This document shows positions 19,395 through 29,804 of a DNA stretch of 64,000 nt, piece after piece. The position numbers were made by a program, and so were the translations under genes. The stretch lies in assembly GCF_019218755.1 (NCBI RefSeq), contig NZ_JAHUWZ010000001.1, positions 1,054,001 through 1,118,000 of the forward strand, given 5' to 3'. The DNA comes from Acidovorax sp. sif1233 (GTDB lineage Bacteria; Pseudomonadota; Gammaproteobacteria; Burkholderiales; Burkholderiaceae_C). Each line of letters starts with the position of its first letter. Positions within the stretch are counted from its first letter, which is position 1. Below the pieces are notes generated by a model, which made no database searches, was not told where the DNA came from, and was given only the letters and a program-made list of their open reading frames with translations.

Positions 19395-19814
19395 TCAGGG
19401 CGTCGAATGCCCCGGCGCTTCGTGCGCCGGCGGCGTGGGAGTGGGGTGCGCGGGCATCATGTTGGCATTCATGTGGAACATGACCCACAGCGTGCCGCTG
19501 ATGGCGATGGCCACGAATACCACGGTGAAGATGGTGGACAAGAGGGTCCATCCCCCCTCGACCTTGCCGTTCATGTGCAGGAAATACACCATGTGCACCA
19601 GGATCTGCACCACGGCGAAGGCGCCCAGCACCAGCACGGCGGTGTTGCGGTCGGCGATCACCTTGGCCATGACCAGCCAGAAGGGGATGGCCGTGAGAAC
19701 GACCGACAGCACGAAGCCGATCGTGTAGTCGCGCAGGCTGCTGTGCGGCCCCACCTCATGGGGGTGATCGCCGTGGCCGTGGGCATCGTGTGCGTGTGTG
19801 TGTTGCGCGCTCAT
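19395..19814 (-). CDS. cyoD: cytochrome o ubiquinol oxidase subunit IV
   Basis: Small membrane subunit of the bo3-type quinol oxidase, 139 residues with three predicted membrane helices (about 30-50, 58-80, 92-115). A His-rich N-terminus (HTHAHDAHGHGDHPH) may bind metal or just be soluble tail. LRDYTIGFVLSVVLTAIPF and VHMVYFLHM match the CyoD family. It starts 2 bases after the cyoC stop. A Pro/His-rich C-terminal tail is also unusual in length. Confidence 0.93.
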   Translation of the reverse strand: MSAQHTHAHDAHGHGDHPHEVGPHSSLRDYTIGFVLSVVLTAIPFWLVMAKVIADRNTAVLVLGAFAVVQILVHMVYFLHMNGKVEGGWTLLSTIFTVVFVAIAISGTLWVMFHMNANMMPAHPTPTPPAHEAPGHSTP

Positions 19815-19816
19815 GG

Positions 19817-20461
19817 TTACAGCACCCCCATCAGGTACACAAAGGTGAAGACGCCGATCCAGACCACGTCCAGAAAGTGCCAGAACATCGACAGGCACAT
19901 CAGGCGGCGCTTGTTTTCATGGATCAGGCCATGCTTGCCGATCTGCACCATCAGCACCACCAGCCATACGAGGCCGAAGGTCACGTGCAGGCCGTGGGTG
20001 CCCACCAGCGTGAAGAAGGCCGAAAGGAAGGCGCTGCGCTGGGGCGTGGCGCCCTGGTGGATCAGGTGGGCGAACTCATAGAGTTCGAGGCCCAGGAAGC
20101 ACAGGCCGAAGAAACCCGTCACGGCCAGCCACAGCAGCGTGCCCTTGGCGTCGCCCAGCTGCTTGCGCAGCATGGCGAAGCCGAAGGTGATGGACGACAG
20201 CAGCAGGAAGGCCGTGTTGATGGCCACCAGCGTCAGGTCGAACAGCTGCGCGCCGGTGGGGCCGGCCGCGTAGCTGCGGCCGAGCACGCCGTAGGTGGCG
20301 AACAGGGCGGCGAAGATGAGGCAGTCGCTCATCAGGTAGAGCCAGAAGCCCAGGGCCGTGCCGTTCTCGGGATGGGGCTCGTGCGCCAGGTGGTAGTCGC
20401 GCGGCGCGAGCGCCGCGCTGGCGGCGCCTGCCGCGCCGGGGGTGTATCGGATATCAGACAT
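19817..20461 (-). CDS. cyoC: cytochrome o ubiquinol oxidase subunit III
   Basis: Membrane subunit III of 214 residues with five predicted helices. Family features include [21 protein letters not shown] (first helix) and [14 protein letters not shown]. It stabilises subunit I in the oxidase complex. The chosen ATG overlaps the cyoB stop by 8 bases; a GTG three codons upstream is an alternative. Order cyoA-cyoB-cyoC-cyoD is canonical; no cyoE (haem O synthase) follows, so that enzyme must be encoded elsewhere. Confidence 0.95.
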   Translation of the reverse strand: MSDIRYTPGAAGAASAALAPRDYHLAHEPHPENGTALGFWLYLMSDCLIFAALFATYGVLGRSYAAGPTGAQLFDLTLVAINTAFLLLSSITFGFAMLRKQLGDAKGTLLWLAVTGFFGLCFLGLELYEFAHLIHQGATPQRSAFLSAFFTLVGTHGLHVTFGLVWLVVLMVQIGKHGLIHENKRRLMCLSMFWHFLDVVWIGVFTFVYLMGVL

Positions 20462-22460
20462 GGCTGGCACGCAGTTGTTGGGTGCGGTGGTTTTCCGTCT
20501 TGGCCACGGTGGAGGCCGGGATGTGGAAGTCGCGCTGGTAGTTGAACGTGTGGATGATGGCCGCCAGGACCACGGCCGCGAACGACACGCCTGCGAGCAG
20601 CCACATGTGCCAGATCAATGCGAAGCCCAGCACCAGGGACAGGGCCGAGATCACGGCGCCCGATCCGGTATTGGCAGGCATGTGGATGGGCTGGAAACCG
20701 GCGAGGGGGCGCTGGTAGCCATGCTTCTTCATGTCCCACCACGCGTCGATCTCGTGCACCACGGGCGTGAATGCGAAGTTGTAGTCGGGCGGGGGCGAGG
20801 ACGTGGCCCATTCCAGCGTGCGCGCGTCCCAGGGGTCGCCCGTGTGGTCGCGCAGCTCTTCGCGCTTCAGGTAGCTCACCACGATCTGGATCAGGAAGCA
20901 GGCAATGCCGGCCGCGATCATGGCCGCGCCGACGGCTGCGATCACGAACCAGATCTGCAGGGACGGGTCTTCGAAATGGTTGGCACGGCGCGTGACACCC
21001 ATCAGGCCCAGCACGTACAGCGGGCCGAACGCCACCCAGAAGCCCACCACCCACAGCCAGAAGGAGCGCACGCCCCAGGTGCGGTCCAGCTTGTAGCCGA
21101 AGGCCTTGGGGTACCAGTAGTTGATGCCCGCGAACAGGCCGAACAGCACGCCCCCGATGATCACGTTGTGGAAGTGGGCGATCAGGAACAGGCTGTTGTG
21201 CAGCACGAAGTCGGCCGGTGGCACGGCCAGCAGCACGCCGGTCATGCCGCCGATGGCGAACGTCACCATGAAGGCCACGGTCCACATCATGGGCAGCTCG
21301 AAGCGGATGCGGCCCTTGTACATGGTGAACAGCCAGTTGAAGATCTTCGCGCCCGTGGGGATCGAGATGATCATCGTCGTGATGCCGAAGAACGTGTTCA
21401 CGCTCGCTCCCGAGCCCATGGTGAAGAAGTGGTGCAGCCACACCAGGTACGACAGGATGGTGATCACCACCGTGGCATACACCATGGAGGTGTAGCCGAA
21501 CAGGCGCTTCCTGCAGAACGTGGCCACCACTTCGGAGAAGATGCCGAAGCACGGCAGGATCAGGATGTACACCTCGGGGTGGCCCCAGATCCAGATCAGG
21601 TTCACGTACAGCATGGCGTTGCCGCCCAGGTCGTTCGTGAAGAAGTTGGTGCCGGCATAGCGGTCCAGCGACATCAGCACGAGCGCGGCCGTGAGCACCG
21701 GGAACGAGGCTACGATCAGCGCGTTGGTGCACAGGGCCGTCCAGGTGAAGACGGGCATCCTCATCAGGTTCATCCCCGGCGCGCGCATCTTGATGATGGT
21801 GACGATCAGGTTGATGCCCGAGAGCGTGGTGCCCACCCCCGCGATCTGCAGCGCCCAGATGTAGTAGTCCAGCCCCACGCCGGGGTCCTGCGCGCCGAGG
21901 TTGGACAGGGCCAGCCAGCCGGAGGTGGAGAACTCGCCCAGGAACAGCGACACCATCACCAGCACGGCGCCGGCCGTGGTCATCCAGAAGCTGAAGTTGT
22001 TGAGGAACGGGAACGACACGTCGCGTGCGCCGATCTGCAGCGGCACGAGGTAGTTCATGAGGCCCGTGACCAGCGGCATGGCCACGAAGAAGATCATGAT
22101 CACGCCGTGGGCGGTGAAGATCTGGTCGTAGTGGTGCGGCGGCAGGTAGCCCATGTTGTCGCCAAAGGCCATGGCCTGCTGCAGGCGCATCATCACGGCG
22201 TCGGCAAAGCCGCGCAGCAGCATCACCACGCCCAGGATCATGTACATGATCCCGATCTTCTTGTGGTCGATGCTGCAGATCCAGTCGCGCCACAGGGTGC
22301 CCCACAGGCGGAACCTGGTGATGGCGGCCATCACGGCCAGCCCACCCAGCACGGTGGCGACAAAGGTCCAGAGCACGATGGGCTCGTGCGCCATCGGTAT
22401 GGAATCCCAGGTGATGCGGCCCAGGGCCCAGTGGGGTGCGGTAACAGGTGAGGAGGACAT
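20454..22460 (-). CDS. cyoB: cytochrome o ubiquinol oxidase subunit I
   Basis: Catalytic subunit I: oxidises ubiquinol and reduces oxygen to water while pumping protons. It has 668 residues and about 15 membrane helices. Haem and copper ligands are visible: [10 protein letters not shown] (low-spin haem His), [12 protein letters not shown] (CuB His and the cross-linked Tyr), LHHFFTMG (two CuB His) and [10 protein letters not shown] (high- and low-spin haem His). The N-terminal extra helix with ITWDSIPM is typical of CyoB. The ATG used follows cyoA by 58 bases; an in-frame TTG at 22517 would nearly abut cyoA but is less likely. Confidence 0.97.
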   Translation of the reverse strand: MSSSPVTAPHWALGRITWDSIPMAHEPIVLWTFVATVLGGLAVMAAITRFRLWGTLWRDWICSIDHKKIGIMYMILGVVMLLRGFADAVMMRLQQAMAFGDNMGYLPPHHYDQIFTAHGVIMIFFVAMPLVTGLMNYLVPLQIGARDVSFPFLNNFSFWMTTAGAVLVMVSLFLGEFSTSGWLALSNLGAQDPGVGLDYYIWALQIAGVGTTLSGINLIVTIIKMRAPGMNLMRMPVFTWTALCTNALIVASFPVLTAALVLMSLDRYAGTNFFTNDLGGNAMLYVNLIWIWGHPEVYILILPCFGIFSEVVATFCRKRLFGYTSMVYATVVITILSYLVWLHHFFTMGSGASVNTFFGITTMIISIPTGAKIFNWLFTMYKGRIRFELPMMWTVAFMVTFAIGGMTGVLLAVPPADFVLHNSLFLIAHFHNVIIGGVLFGLFAGINYWYPKAFGYKLDRTWGVRSFWLWVVGFWVAFGPLYVLGLMGVTRRANHFEDPSLQIWFVIAAVGAAMIAAGIACFLIQIVVSYLKREELRDHTGDPWDARTLEWATSSPPPDYNFAFTPVVHEIDAWWDMKKHGYQRPLAGFQPIHMPANTGSGAVISALSLVLGFALIWHMWLLAGVSFAAVVLAAIIHTFNYQRDFHIPASTVAKTENHRTQQLRASHV

Positions 22461-22518
22461 GGCGGTCAGTCTTCTTGGGCGTGGGCGCCGGCGGCCGGCA
22501 GGGCGGGGCTGGAGCAAG

Positions 22519-23580
22519 TCATTGGGCGGCGGTGCTGCGGGTGGAAATGGCGTGGCGCGACTCGAGGGCGGCCACCACCTGGGCGGCGTTCTGCGAGGTG
22601 CACACGTCCTGGGGCAGGTTCAGGCCCATGGCGCGCACGTAGGCATCGCCACCGTTCTCGTCGATGGCCATCATGTGGTGCATGCACATCTTGCCGTCCT
22701 CGACGCAGCGGTTGAGCACCTTGTCGTACAGGCCTTCTTCCACGCTGGCAAAGCGCTGCACGGGGTCGCGTTCGCTGGGCTTGGCCAGGGCCATGTAGGC
22801 CTGGCGGGTCAGGGGCTTGCCCTCGGACCGGGCCCTGGCGACCCACTGCTCGAAGTCGCCCTGGACCAGGCCGTGGAACTTGAAGGTCATGCCCGAAAAG
22901 CCCGAGCCGCTGTAGTGCGACGCCATGCCGTGGAACACGCCGGGCTGGTTGATCACGGCGTTCAGCTCGGTCTGCATGCCGGGCATCGCGTAGATCATCC
23001 CGGCGAGGTCGGGCACGTAGAACGCGTTCATGGTGGACGTGGCCGTGAGCTTCAGGAGAATGGGCCGGTCCACCGGCGCCGCCAGTTCATTGACCGTGGC
23101 GATGCCCAGCTCGGGATACAGGAACAGCCACTTCCAGTCCATGGCCACCACCTGCACTTCCATGGGGGTGGATTGCGTGTCCAGGGGCTTGGTGGCCGAG
23201 ATGCGGTCCAGCGGACGGTACGGGTCGAGCTTGTGCGTGCCGATCCAGGTCAGCGCGCCCAGGGCGATGATGATCATGAGCGGCACCGTCCAGATCACCA
23301 GCTCCAGGGTGGTGGAATGGTGCCAGTCGGGGTCGTAGTCTTCCTCGGTGTTGGCGGTGTTGTTCTGGCGGTACTTCCAGGCAAACCACAGGGTGAGGGC
23401 GATCACCGGCACGATGATGATGAGCATCAGCAAGGTGGCCTGGATGACCATGTGGCCCTGCTGGGCCGCGATGTCGCCCGCCGGGTTGAGGACCACCGCC
23501 TTGCTGCAGCCGGCCAAGCCGCCCAGGGCAGCAGCGGCGGCGAGCCAGGCAGGCCCGCGAAAGTGAGGAAGTTTGAACAT
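22519..23580 (-). CDS. cyoA: cytochrome o ubiquinol oxidase subunit II (lipoprotein)
   Basis: Subunit II of the quinol oxidase, 353 residues. The N-terminal signal with lipobox LGGLAGC predicts a lipid-anchored Cys. Two membrane helices follow (about 45-70 and 90-110), then a periplasmic cupredoxin domain ([29 protein letters not shown]). The cysteine/histidine ligands of a CuA centre are absent, as expected for a quinol and not a cytochrome c oxidase. The start is fixed by the signal peptide. It is the first gene of the cyo-surf1-regBA unit, with promoter space in the 312-base gap to the divergent MFS gene. Confidence 0.96.
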   Translation of the reverse strand: MFKLPHFRGPAWLAAAAALGGLAGCSKAVVLNPAGDIAAQQGHMVIQATLLMLIIIVPVIALTLWFAWKYRQNNTANTEEDYDPDWHHSTTLELVIWTVPLMIIIALGALTWIGTHKLDPYRPLDRISATKPLDTQSTPMEVQVVAMDWKWLFLYPELGIATVNELAAPVDRPILLKLTATSTMNAFYVPDLAGMIYAMPGMQTELNAVINQPGVFHGMASHYSGSGFSGMTFKFHGLVQGDFEQWVARARSEGKPLTRQAYMALAKPSERDPVQRFASVEEGLYDKVLNRCVEDGKMCMHHMMAIDENGGDAYVRAMGLNLPQDVCTSQNAAQVVAALESRHAISTRSTAAQ

Positions 23581-23661
23581 GTGAAAGGCGTTACCAAGGC
23601 GTTGATTCGAGGGTAAACGCGGATGTCGGGATACCGCAGAATGTAATATCGCTAGCTTTTT

Positions 23662-23683
23662 TGTCCATTGGACATTTTGTCCA
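23662..23683. promoter_or_regulatory. palindrome TGTCCATTGGACA upstream of cyoA
   Basis: In the otherwise featureless divergent gap between cyoA and the MFS gene, TGTCCATTGGACA (23662-23674) is a 6-bp-arm perfect palindrome. A further TTTGTCC half-site follows at 23677-23683. It is 82 bases before the cyoA start and could be an operator for the oxidase operon. The binding protein is unknown. Confidence 0.4.
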
Positions 23684-23892
23684 GGGTCAAAGGTTGTTGC
23701 CCCCATCCGGGGCATGGGGGCAGAGCCGGCGTTGTCCTGCACGGCGCCCTGGCCCAGGCGTACTTGTCCCGGGGCAGGCTTGCGGGTAAAACCTAGGTAC
23801 CCGGTGCCTTTGCGGGCAGCGCGATCCCTGAAAATCAGGCGGACGAGCCCAGCCGTCCTGGTTTTTTCCGACAACGACAAGGAGTCCTGTTC

Positions 23893-25233
23893 ATGAGCAG
23901 CCCCGCCTCTGCCACCTACCCCGCGGCCGGCTTCGAAGAAAGCCCAGCCTCTCTCTCCCGGGCGGACACGCATGAAGATGTCACTCCCAGCGAAATCGCC
24001 GTGGGCGTGATCATCGGGCGGTCGTCCGAGTATTTCGACTTCTTCGTTTTCGGGATCGCCTGCGTGCTGGTGTTCCCGTCGTTCCTGTTTCCCTTCATGT
24101 CGCGCCTGGATGGCACGCTCGCCGCCTTTGCGCTGCTGGCCGTGGCGTTCGTGGTGCGGCCCGTGGGCACGGCCATTTCCATGGCCATCCAGCGGCGCTG
24201 GGGCCGGGGCACGAAGCTGACCATCGCGCTGTTCCTGCTGGGGGTGTGCACGGTGGCCATGGCCTTCCTGCCGGGTTACAAGGACGTGGGCATGACCGCC
24301 ATCGTGGCGCTGCTGATCCTGCGCATCGGCCAGGGGCTGGCGCTCGGCGGCTCGTGGGACGGCCTGCCGTCGCTGCTGGCGATGTCCGCCCCCCGGCACC
24401 GCCGGGGCTGGTACGCCATGATCGGGCAGCTGGGCGCGCCGCTGGGGTTTGTCTTGGCCGCGGGCCTGTTTGCCTATCTGTACAGCAGCCTCACCGTCGA
24501 GGAATTCCTGGCCTGGGGCTGGCGCTATCCGTTCTTCGTGGCGTTCGCGGTGAACGTGGTGGCCTTGTTCGCCCGCCTGCGCCTGGTGGTGGGCCAGTCG
24601 TACGCCGAACTGCTGCAGGAGCGCGAACTGCAGCCCGTGCCCGTGAGCCGCGTGGTGCGCGACGAAGGCAGCAATGTGCTTTTGGGTGCTTTCGCCGCGC
24701 TGGCGAGTTTTGCGCTGTTCCATCTGGTCACGGTGTTCCCGCTGTCGTGGATCACGCTGTACTCGGAACAACCCGTCACGCAGATTCTGGGGGTGCAGAT
24801 CGTGGGCGCCTTCCTGGCGGCGGGGGCCATCATGGTGTCGGGCTGGCTGTCGGACCACCTGGGCCGCCGCAAGCTGCTGGGCGGCATGGCGGTGATGATT
24901 GGCGTGTTCAGCTTCATGGCGCGGGTGTTGCTCAACTCCGGCGAGGTGGGCAGCACCATGTTCCTGCTGCTGGGCTTCGTGCTGCTGGGCCTGTCGTACG
25001 GCCAGGCTTCTGGCACGGTGACTGCCAATTTCTCGCCCCAGTACCGCTACACGGGCGCCGCCTTGTCGGCCGACCTGGCCTGGATCATTGGCGCCGCCTT
25101 CGCGCCCCTCGTGGCCCTGTACCTGTCCTCCCGATTCGGGCTGCTGGCGGTGACGGTGTATTTGCTGTCCGGCGTGGCCTGCACATTGGGTGCCCTCAAT
25201 CTGAACCGCCGCATGGAGCGGCGCGACCGGTAG
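23893..25233 (+). CDS. MFS transporter, metabolite:H+ symporter (MHS)-like
   Basis: Cytoplasmic-membrane permease of 446 residues with about 12 predicted helices. The loop 2-3 region (VVRPVGTAISMAIQRRWGRGTK) and the cytoplasmic WLSDHLGRRKLLGG loop are major-facilitator signatures. The start region with RSSEYFDFFVFGIA resembles the MHS subfamily, whose members import dicarboxylates, proline/betaine or shikimate. The true substrate cannot be told. The gene diverges from cyoA and is followed by a dispersed repeat and a bidirectional terminator. Confidence 0.85.
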   Translation: MSSPASATYPAAGFEESPASLSRADTHEDVTPSEIAVGVIIGRSSEYFDFFVFGIACVLVFPSFLFPFMSRLDGTLAAFALLAVAFVVRPVGTAISMAIQRRWGRGTKLTIALFLLGVCTVAMAFLPGYKDVGMTAIVALLILRIGQGLALGGSWDGLPSLLAMSAPRHRRGWYAMIGQLGAPLGFVLAAGLFAYLYSSLTVEEFLAWGWRYPFFVAFAVNVVALFARLRLVVGQSYAELLQERELQPVPVSRVVRDEGSNVLLGAFAALASFALFHLVTVFPLSWITLYSEQPVTQILGVQIVGAFLAAGAIMVSGWLSDHLGRRKLLGGMAVMIGVFSFMARVLLNSGEVGSTMFLLLGFVLLGLSYGQASGTVTANFSPQYRYTGAALSADLAWIIGAAFAPLVALYLSSRFGLLAVTVYLLSGVACTLGALNLNRRMERRDR

Positions 25234-25250
25234 CAATGGCGGGTATTTTG

Positions 25251-25306
25251 CTATCGAATAGATAGCTTCTGGCGCTTGGCCATCAAGCGCTGGAGGTCCA
25301 AAAAGC
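25251..25306 (+). repeat. dispersed repeat, family 1 (GATAGCTT...AAGCGCTGGAGG type)
   Basis: An AT-rich flank ending GATAGCTTCT is followed by the inverted pair GCGCTTG (25272-25278) / CAAGCGC (25284-25290) and a GGAGGTCCAAAAA tail, just after the MFS stop codon. Related copies occur at 37471, 41518 and 51862. Partial copies occur at 8336, 32722 and 60771. Confidence 0.75.
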
Positions 25307-25313
25307 CAAAGAA

Positions 25314-25340
25314 AAAGCGCCCGGAAGTACCGGGCGCTTT
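25314..25340. terminator. bidirectional terminator between the MFS gene and tolA
   Basis: An 11-bp stem AAAGCGCCCGG / CCGGGCGCTTT with a 5-base loop, flanked by A-rich and T-rich runs, sits between two convergent genes. It can terminate both. Confidence 0.85.
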
Positions 25341-25354
25341 GTTTTGGGGGCGGC

Positions 25355-26326
<972 letters not shown>

Positions 26327-26357
26327 GGGCGGTGAGAGTGCGGAGCGCGGTTTCGGT

Positions 26358-26786
26358 TCAGCCGCCCTGCTTGACGGACAGGCCCACCCGTTGCACGCCC
26401 GCCTTCTGCAGGGCGTCCATCGCCTTCACCACGTTTTCGTACTGCACACCCTTGTCGGCGCTGATGACCACCGCGCTCGCGCTGTCCGCGCCCTGCGCCT
26501 TCTGCCAGCGGCTGGCGGCATCGCCGATCTCGCGCTGGCTCAGGCTGCGCGTGGCCTCGGGCGTCTTGAACTGGAGCGAGCCGTCCTTGTTGACGATGAC
26601 CTGGGCCACCACCTTGGGCATGTTCTTGCCCTTGCCCACGCTGGGCACGTCGACCACGCCGGGCGTGAGCATGGGGGCCGTCACCATGAAGATGATGAGC
26701 AGCACCAGCATCACGTCGATGAACGGGACCATGTTGATCTCGTTGATGGTGCGGCGGCCTCGGCCGCGGGATGCCATGGCGGGCAT
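26358..26786 (-). CDS. tolR: TolR / ExbD-family proton channel subunit
   Basis: The 142 residues have one membrane helix (about 17-40, in INMVPFIDVMLVLLIIFM) containing the conserved proton-carrying Asp, then a periplasmic ExbD/TolR domain (VIVNKDGSLQF, AVVISADKGVQYENVV). It works with TolQ to convert proton motive force into movement of TolA. The context between tolQ and tolA makes TolR, not ExbD, the right name. Confidence 0.94.
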   Translation of the reverse strand: MPAMASRGRGRRTINEINMVPFIDVMLVLLIIFMVTAPMLTPGVVDVPSVGKGKNMPKVVAQVIVNKDGSLQFKTPEATRSLSQREIGDAASRWQKAQGADSASAVVISADKGVQYENVVKAMDALQKAGVQRVGLSVKQGG

Positions 26787-26804
26787 GGTGTGGCGCTCCT
26801 GCGG

Positions 26805-27518
26805 TTAGTGGCCGGAGGCCGATGGGGCGGGGGCCGCCGGGTGCGCGCCCAGGTTGCGCTGCAGGATGTTGGAGAACTCCTCGATGAAGGTCTCCTGGTG
26901 CGTGGCCACGCGGTCGATGTCGCGCGCGAAGCGGTTGTAGGCGATCACGGCCGGGATGGCGGCGAACAGGCCGATGGCGGTGGCCACCAGGGCTTCGGCG
27001 ATGCCCGGCGCCACGGTGGCCAGCGTGACCTGCTCCATGCCGGCGAAGCCGGTGAACGCATGCATGATGCCCCACACCGTGCCGAACAGGCCCACGTACG
27101 GCGAGACCGAGCCCACCGAGGCCAGGAACGACAGGCTGGATTCGACCACGTCCATCTCGCGCTGGAAGCTCGCGCGCATGGCGCGGCGTGCGCCGTCGAG
27201 CAGGGTGCCGGGGTCCACGATGCGGCGCTCGCGCAGCTTCTGGTACTCGCGCATGCCGCTGGCGAAGATGCGTTCCATGGGGCCGGCCTGCTTGGCGTTC
27301 TGCGCGGCACTGGCGTACAGGTCGTTGAGGCTGGTGCCCGACCAGAACTCGCGTTCGAAGTCGTCGTTGAGCGTCTTCACGCGCTTCAAGGAAAACAGCT
27401 TGCGGAAGATGGCCGCCCAGCTGGCGACCGACACGCCCAGGAGCAGCAGCATCACGAGTTGCACCACCCAGCTGGCGTGCAGCACCAGGGAGATGATGGA
27501 CATGTTTTGGGAGTTCAT
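26805..27518 (-). CDS. tolQ: TolQ proton channel subunit
   Basis: The 237 residues have three membrane helices: one near the N-terminus (about 15-35) and two after a cytoplasmic loop (about 130-155 and 170-195). The MotA/TolQ/ExbB signature includes SVSPYVGLFGTVWGIMHAF and the EALVATAIGLFAAIPAVIAYN segment. The chosen ATG (MNSQNMSII) overlaps the ybgC stop as ATGA, indicating translational coupling. Confidence 0.95.
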   Translation of the reverse strand: MNSQNMSIISLVLHASWVVQLVMLLLLGVSVASWAAIFRKLFSLKRVKTLNDDFEREFWSGTSLNDLYASAAQNAKQAGPMERIFASGMREYQKLRERRIVDPGTLLDGARRAMRASFQREMDVVESSLSFLASVGSVSPYVGLFGTVWGIMHAFTGFAGMEQVTLATVAPGIAEALVATAIGLFAAIPAVIAYNRFARDIDRVATHQETFIEEFSNILQRNLGAHPAAPAPSASGH

Positions 27519-27934
27519 GGTGAGAGTTGTTCCAGGAGGGTGCTCGGTATTCTTGCAGGGCGCATCGTCGCGGCATCGACCCATCCGATGCGGATGGTGC
27601 CTTCGGTCAGCAACAGGGGAGGCTGTTCGGTCATCTGCTCTGGTTTCAGGAGCGCCTGCTGCACTATTGTCAACGATGCGCGGCCTGGGGCCCGCAGGGC
27701 GGCGGTAACAATCAGTTCATCGTCCAGCCGGGCGGGCCGGTGGTAGCGCAGCTGCGCATCGGTTACGACAAACATGCCGCCGGTTTGTTCCCGCAATCGC
27801 TGCTGGCCCACGCCCAGCGAGCGCAGCCATTCGGTCCGGGCGCGCTCGAAGAACTTGAGGTAGTTGGCATAGAACACGATGCCGCCGGCATCGGTGTCCT
27901 CCCAGTAGACGCGGATGGGGAACTCAAAGCCCAT
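27515..27934 (-). CDS. ybgC: tol-pal system acyl-CoA thioesterase YbgC
   Basis: Hot-dog-fold thioesterase of 139 residues. The 4HBT motif VYWEDTDAGGIVFYANYLKFFERARTE-like region carries the catalytic Asp (in the piece EDTDAGGIVFYANYLKFFER). YbgC proteins hydrolyse short- or long-chain acyl-CoA and are routinely encoded with tolQRA, where they may link phospholipid synthesis to envelope constriction. It starts 4 bases past the aminotransferase stop. The upstream in-frame extension was rejected because it would overlap that gene. Confidence 0.92.
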   Translation of the reverse strand: MGFEFPIRVYWEDTDAGGIVFYANYLKFFERARTEWLRSLGVGQQRLREQTGGMFVVTDAQLRYHRPARLDDELIVTAALRAPGRASLTIVQQALLKPEQMTEQPPLLLTEGTIRIGWVDAATMRPARIPSTLLEQLSP

Positions 27935-27938
27935 GGTG

Positions 27939-29123
27939 TCACCCGAGGAGCCTGCGCAGCCGTTCCACCGATTCCTGCAGCTGGGCCATGGAGTTCGCGG
28001 TGGAGAAGCGGATGAAGCGCTCGGGCTCTGCCGTGCCGAAGTCACGCCCCGGCGTCACCGCGATGTGGGCGCGGCGCATCAGCTCAAACGCGAGGTCCCA
28101 GCTGCCGTTCACGCCCAGGCGCTGTGCGGCCTGCGTGCAGTCGGCCCAGGCGTAGAAGGCGCCGTCGGGCATCACGGGCACGGAAAGGCCCAGCGATTGC
28201 AGCGCGGGGATGAAGAAGTCGCGCCGGGCCTTGAACTCGGCGCGGCGGCGTTCGTACTCGGCGATGCTCTCGGACTCGAAGCACGCCAGCGCGGCATGCT
28301 GCGACACGGTGCTCGCGCAGATGAACAGGTTTTGCGCGAGGCGCTCGACCACGGGCACCATGGCCTCGGGGACCACCATCCAGCCCAGGCGCCAGCCCGT
28401 CATGTTGAAGTACTTGCTGAAGCTGTTGATGCTGATGATGTTGTCGTCGATGGCCAGGGCCGTGTGGCCAAACTCTTCCTCGTACGACAGGCCCAGGTAG
28501 ATCTCGTCGATCAGGGTGATGCCATCGTGCGCGCGCACCACGTCGTGGATGCGGCGCAGCTCGCCGGGGGCGATGGAGGTGCCCGTGGGATTCGATGGCG
28601 ATGCGAGCAGGACACCCCGGGTTTTTTCGCCCCAGGCGGCGCGCACCTTGTCGGCGCTGAGCTGGTAGCGCTCGGCGGCCGTGGTGGGCACGAGCACGGC
28701 CTTGCCCTCGGCCGCGCTCACGAAGTGGCGGTTGCACGGGTAGCTGGGATCGGGCATCAGGATCTCGTCGCCCGATTCGATGAGCGCCAGGCACGCCAGC
28801 TGCAGCGCGGCCGAGGCGCCGGCCGTCACCACGATGCGGCGCGCGGGCACGTTCACGCCAAAGCGGCCCTGGTACCAGCCGCTGATGCGTTCGCGCAGCG
28901 CATCCAGGCCGAGGGCGTTGGTGTACTGGGTCGCGCCGCCGTGCACGGCGCGCATCGCGGCCTCCTGCACCAGCGGCGGCGCTGTGAAGTCCGGCTCGCC
29001 GATGTTCAGGAAGATCATCGGCTCGCGCGTGCCCGCCACTTCGCGCGCCAGGGCCTGCGCGGCCTTGGCCACCTCCATTACATAGAACGGTTCGATGCGC
29101 TCGGCGCGCGTGGAAAACTTCAT
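27939..29123 (-). CDS. class I/II pyridoxal-phosphate aminotransferase
   Basis: The 394 residues belong to the fold-type I aminotransferases. The PLP lysine lies in SFSKYFNMTGWRLGWM (about residue 229). Substrate and cofactor residues include DPSYPCNRHF, PSNPTGT, DEIYLGLSYE and a C-terminal FIRFSTANSM with the carboxylate-binding Arg. Specificity (aspartate, alanine or aromatic) cannot be assigned from sequence alone. It sits between nusB and ybgC in a co-directional series. A strong GC-rich hairpin lies in the 102-base gap upstream. Confidence 0.88.
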   Translation of the reverse strand: MKFSTRAERIEPFYVMEVAKAAQALAREVAGTREPMIFLNIGEPDFTAPPLVQEAAMRAVHGGATQYTNALGLDALRERISGWYQGRFGVNVPARRIVVTAGASAALQLACLALIESGDEILMPDPSYPCNRHFVSAAEGKAVLVPTTAAERYQLSADKVRAAWGEKTRGVLLASPSNPTGTSIAPGELRRIHDVVRAHDGITLIDEIYLGLSYEEEFGHTALAIDDNIISINSFSKYFNMTGWRLGWMVVPEAMVPVVERLAQNLFICASTVSQHAALACFESESIAEYERRRAEFKARRDFFIPALQSLGLSVPVMPDGAFYAWADCTQAAQRLGVNGSWDLAFELMRRAHIAVTPGRDFGTAEPERFIRFSTANSMAQLQESVERLRRLLG

Positions 29124-29178
29124 GGAAAGGCGTCCTGCCCGTGCTGGCCGGGTGTCGTTTGAAATGGAAGGGGGAATG

Positions 29179-29219
29179 GGGGCGCGCCCGCCGCCGCTCC
29201 GTGGCGGCCCGGCGCGCCC
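29179..29219. other. GC-rich inverted repeat between nusB and the aminotransferase gene
   Basis: The outer arms GGGCGCGCC and GGCGCGCCC enclose a further CCGCC/GGCGG stem. Together they form a long hairpin of about 41 bases in the only sizeable gap of the ribBX-to-tolA series. There is no T-run, so it may be an attenuator or RNA-stability element and not a standard terminator. Confidence 0.45.
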
Positions 29220-29225
29220 GGGAGC

Positions 29226-29804
29226 TCAGGCGCCGTCAGCGGATGCCCCGGATGGGGGGGCGGTGGGGGCGGCCGCCGCGCCGCCAGCCTTGTCCGCCGC
29301 CACTTCCAGCGCGCGCAGCTGGGGGGCCAGGCCGTTGAGCACGGCATTCACATACTTGTGGCCGTCGGTTCCGCCAAATTCCTTGGCCAGTTCGATGCAC
29401 TCGTTGAGCACCACGCGCCAGGGCACGTCCAGGCAGTGCTGGAACTCGTACACGCCGATCCACATCGTGGCGTGCTCGATGGGCGAGATTTCGGCCATCT
29501 TGCGGTCCAGCAGCGGGGTGATGAGCAGGTCCATGTCGGCGGCGGTGGCGATGCAGCCGTGCAGCAGGGCGTCGTAGTGCACCGAGTCCGCCTTGTGAAA
29601 ACCGGCCAGGTCGCGCGTGAACGCGTCGATGGCGTGGGCGTCGTTGCCGCCCACCAGGTGCTGGTAGAGCGCCTGCAGCGCGAACTCGCGCGCGCGGCTG
29701 CGGTTGGACTTGGAGGCGGCCTTGCGCGTGCCCGTGGACTTGAGCCCGGTGCGGCCCTGCTTGGGAGGGCGCGCCGAGGAGGGCGTGGGGGTGTTTTCGC
29801 TCAT
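29226..29804 (-). CDS. nusB: transcription antitermination protein NusB
   Basis: All-helical RNA-binding protein that with NusE/S10 binds boxA and prevents premature termination in rRNA operons. The 192 residues are longer than the roughly 140 usual because of a basic N-terminal tail and an Ala/Pro-rich C-terminus. The core has [29 protein letters not shown] and [19 protein letters not shown]. Its start overlaps the ribH stop by 4 bases. The ribH-nusB pairing is standard in proteobacteria. Confidence 0.95.
   Translation of the reverse strand: MSENTPTPSSARPPKQGRTGLKSTGTRKAASKSNRSRAREFALQALYQHLVGGNDAHAIDAFTRDLAGFHKADSVHYDALLHGCIATAADMDLLITPLLDRKMAEISPIEHATMWIGVYEFQHCLDVPWRVVLNECIELAKEFGGTDGHKYVNAVLNGLAPQLRALEVAADKAGGAAAAPTAPPSGASADGA

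Noticed and set aside
20442..22451. A 669-codon open frame antisense to cyoB
   Set aside because: In high-GC DNA with third-position GC bias, the antisense frame of a real gene often stays open. The protein is His/Gly/Ala-rich with no domain, while cyoB on the other strand has all haem and copper ligands.
23581..25236. Extension of cyoA upstream through the MFS gene
   Set aside because: The signal peptide and lipobox fix the cyoA start at 23580; the extension is antisense to a real transporter.
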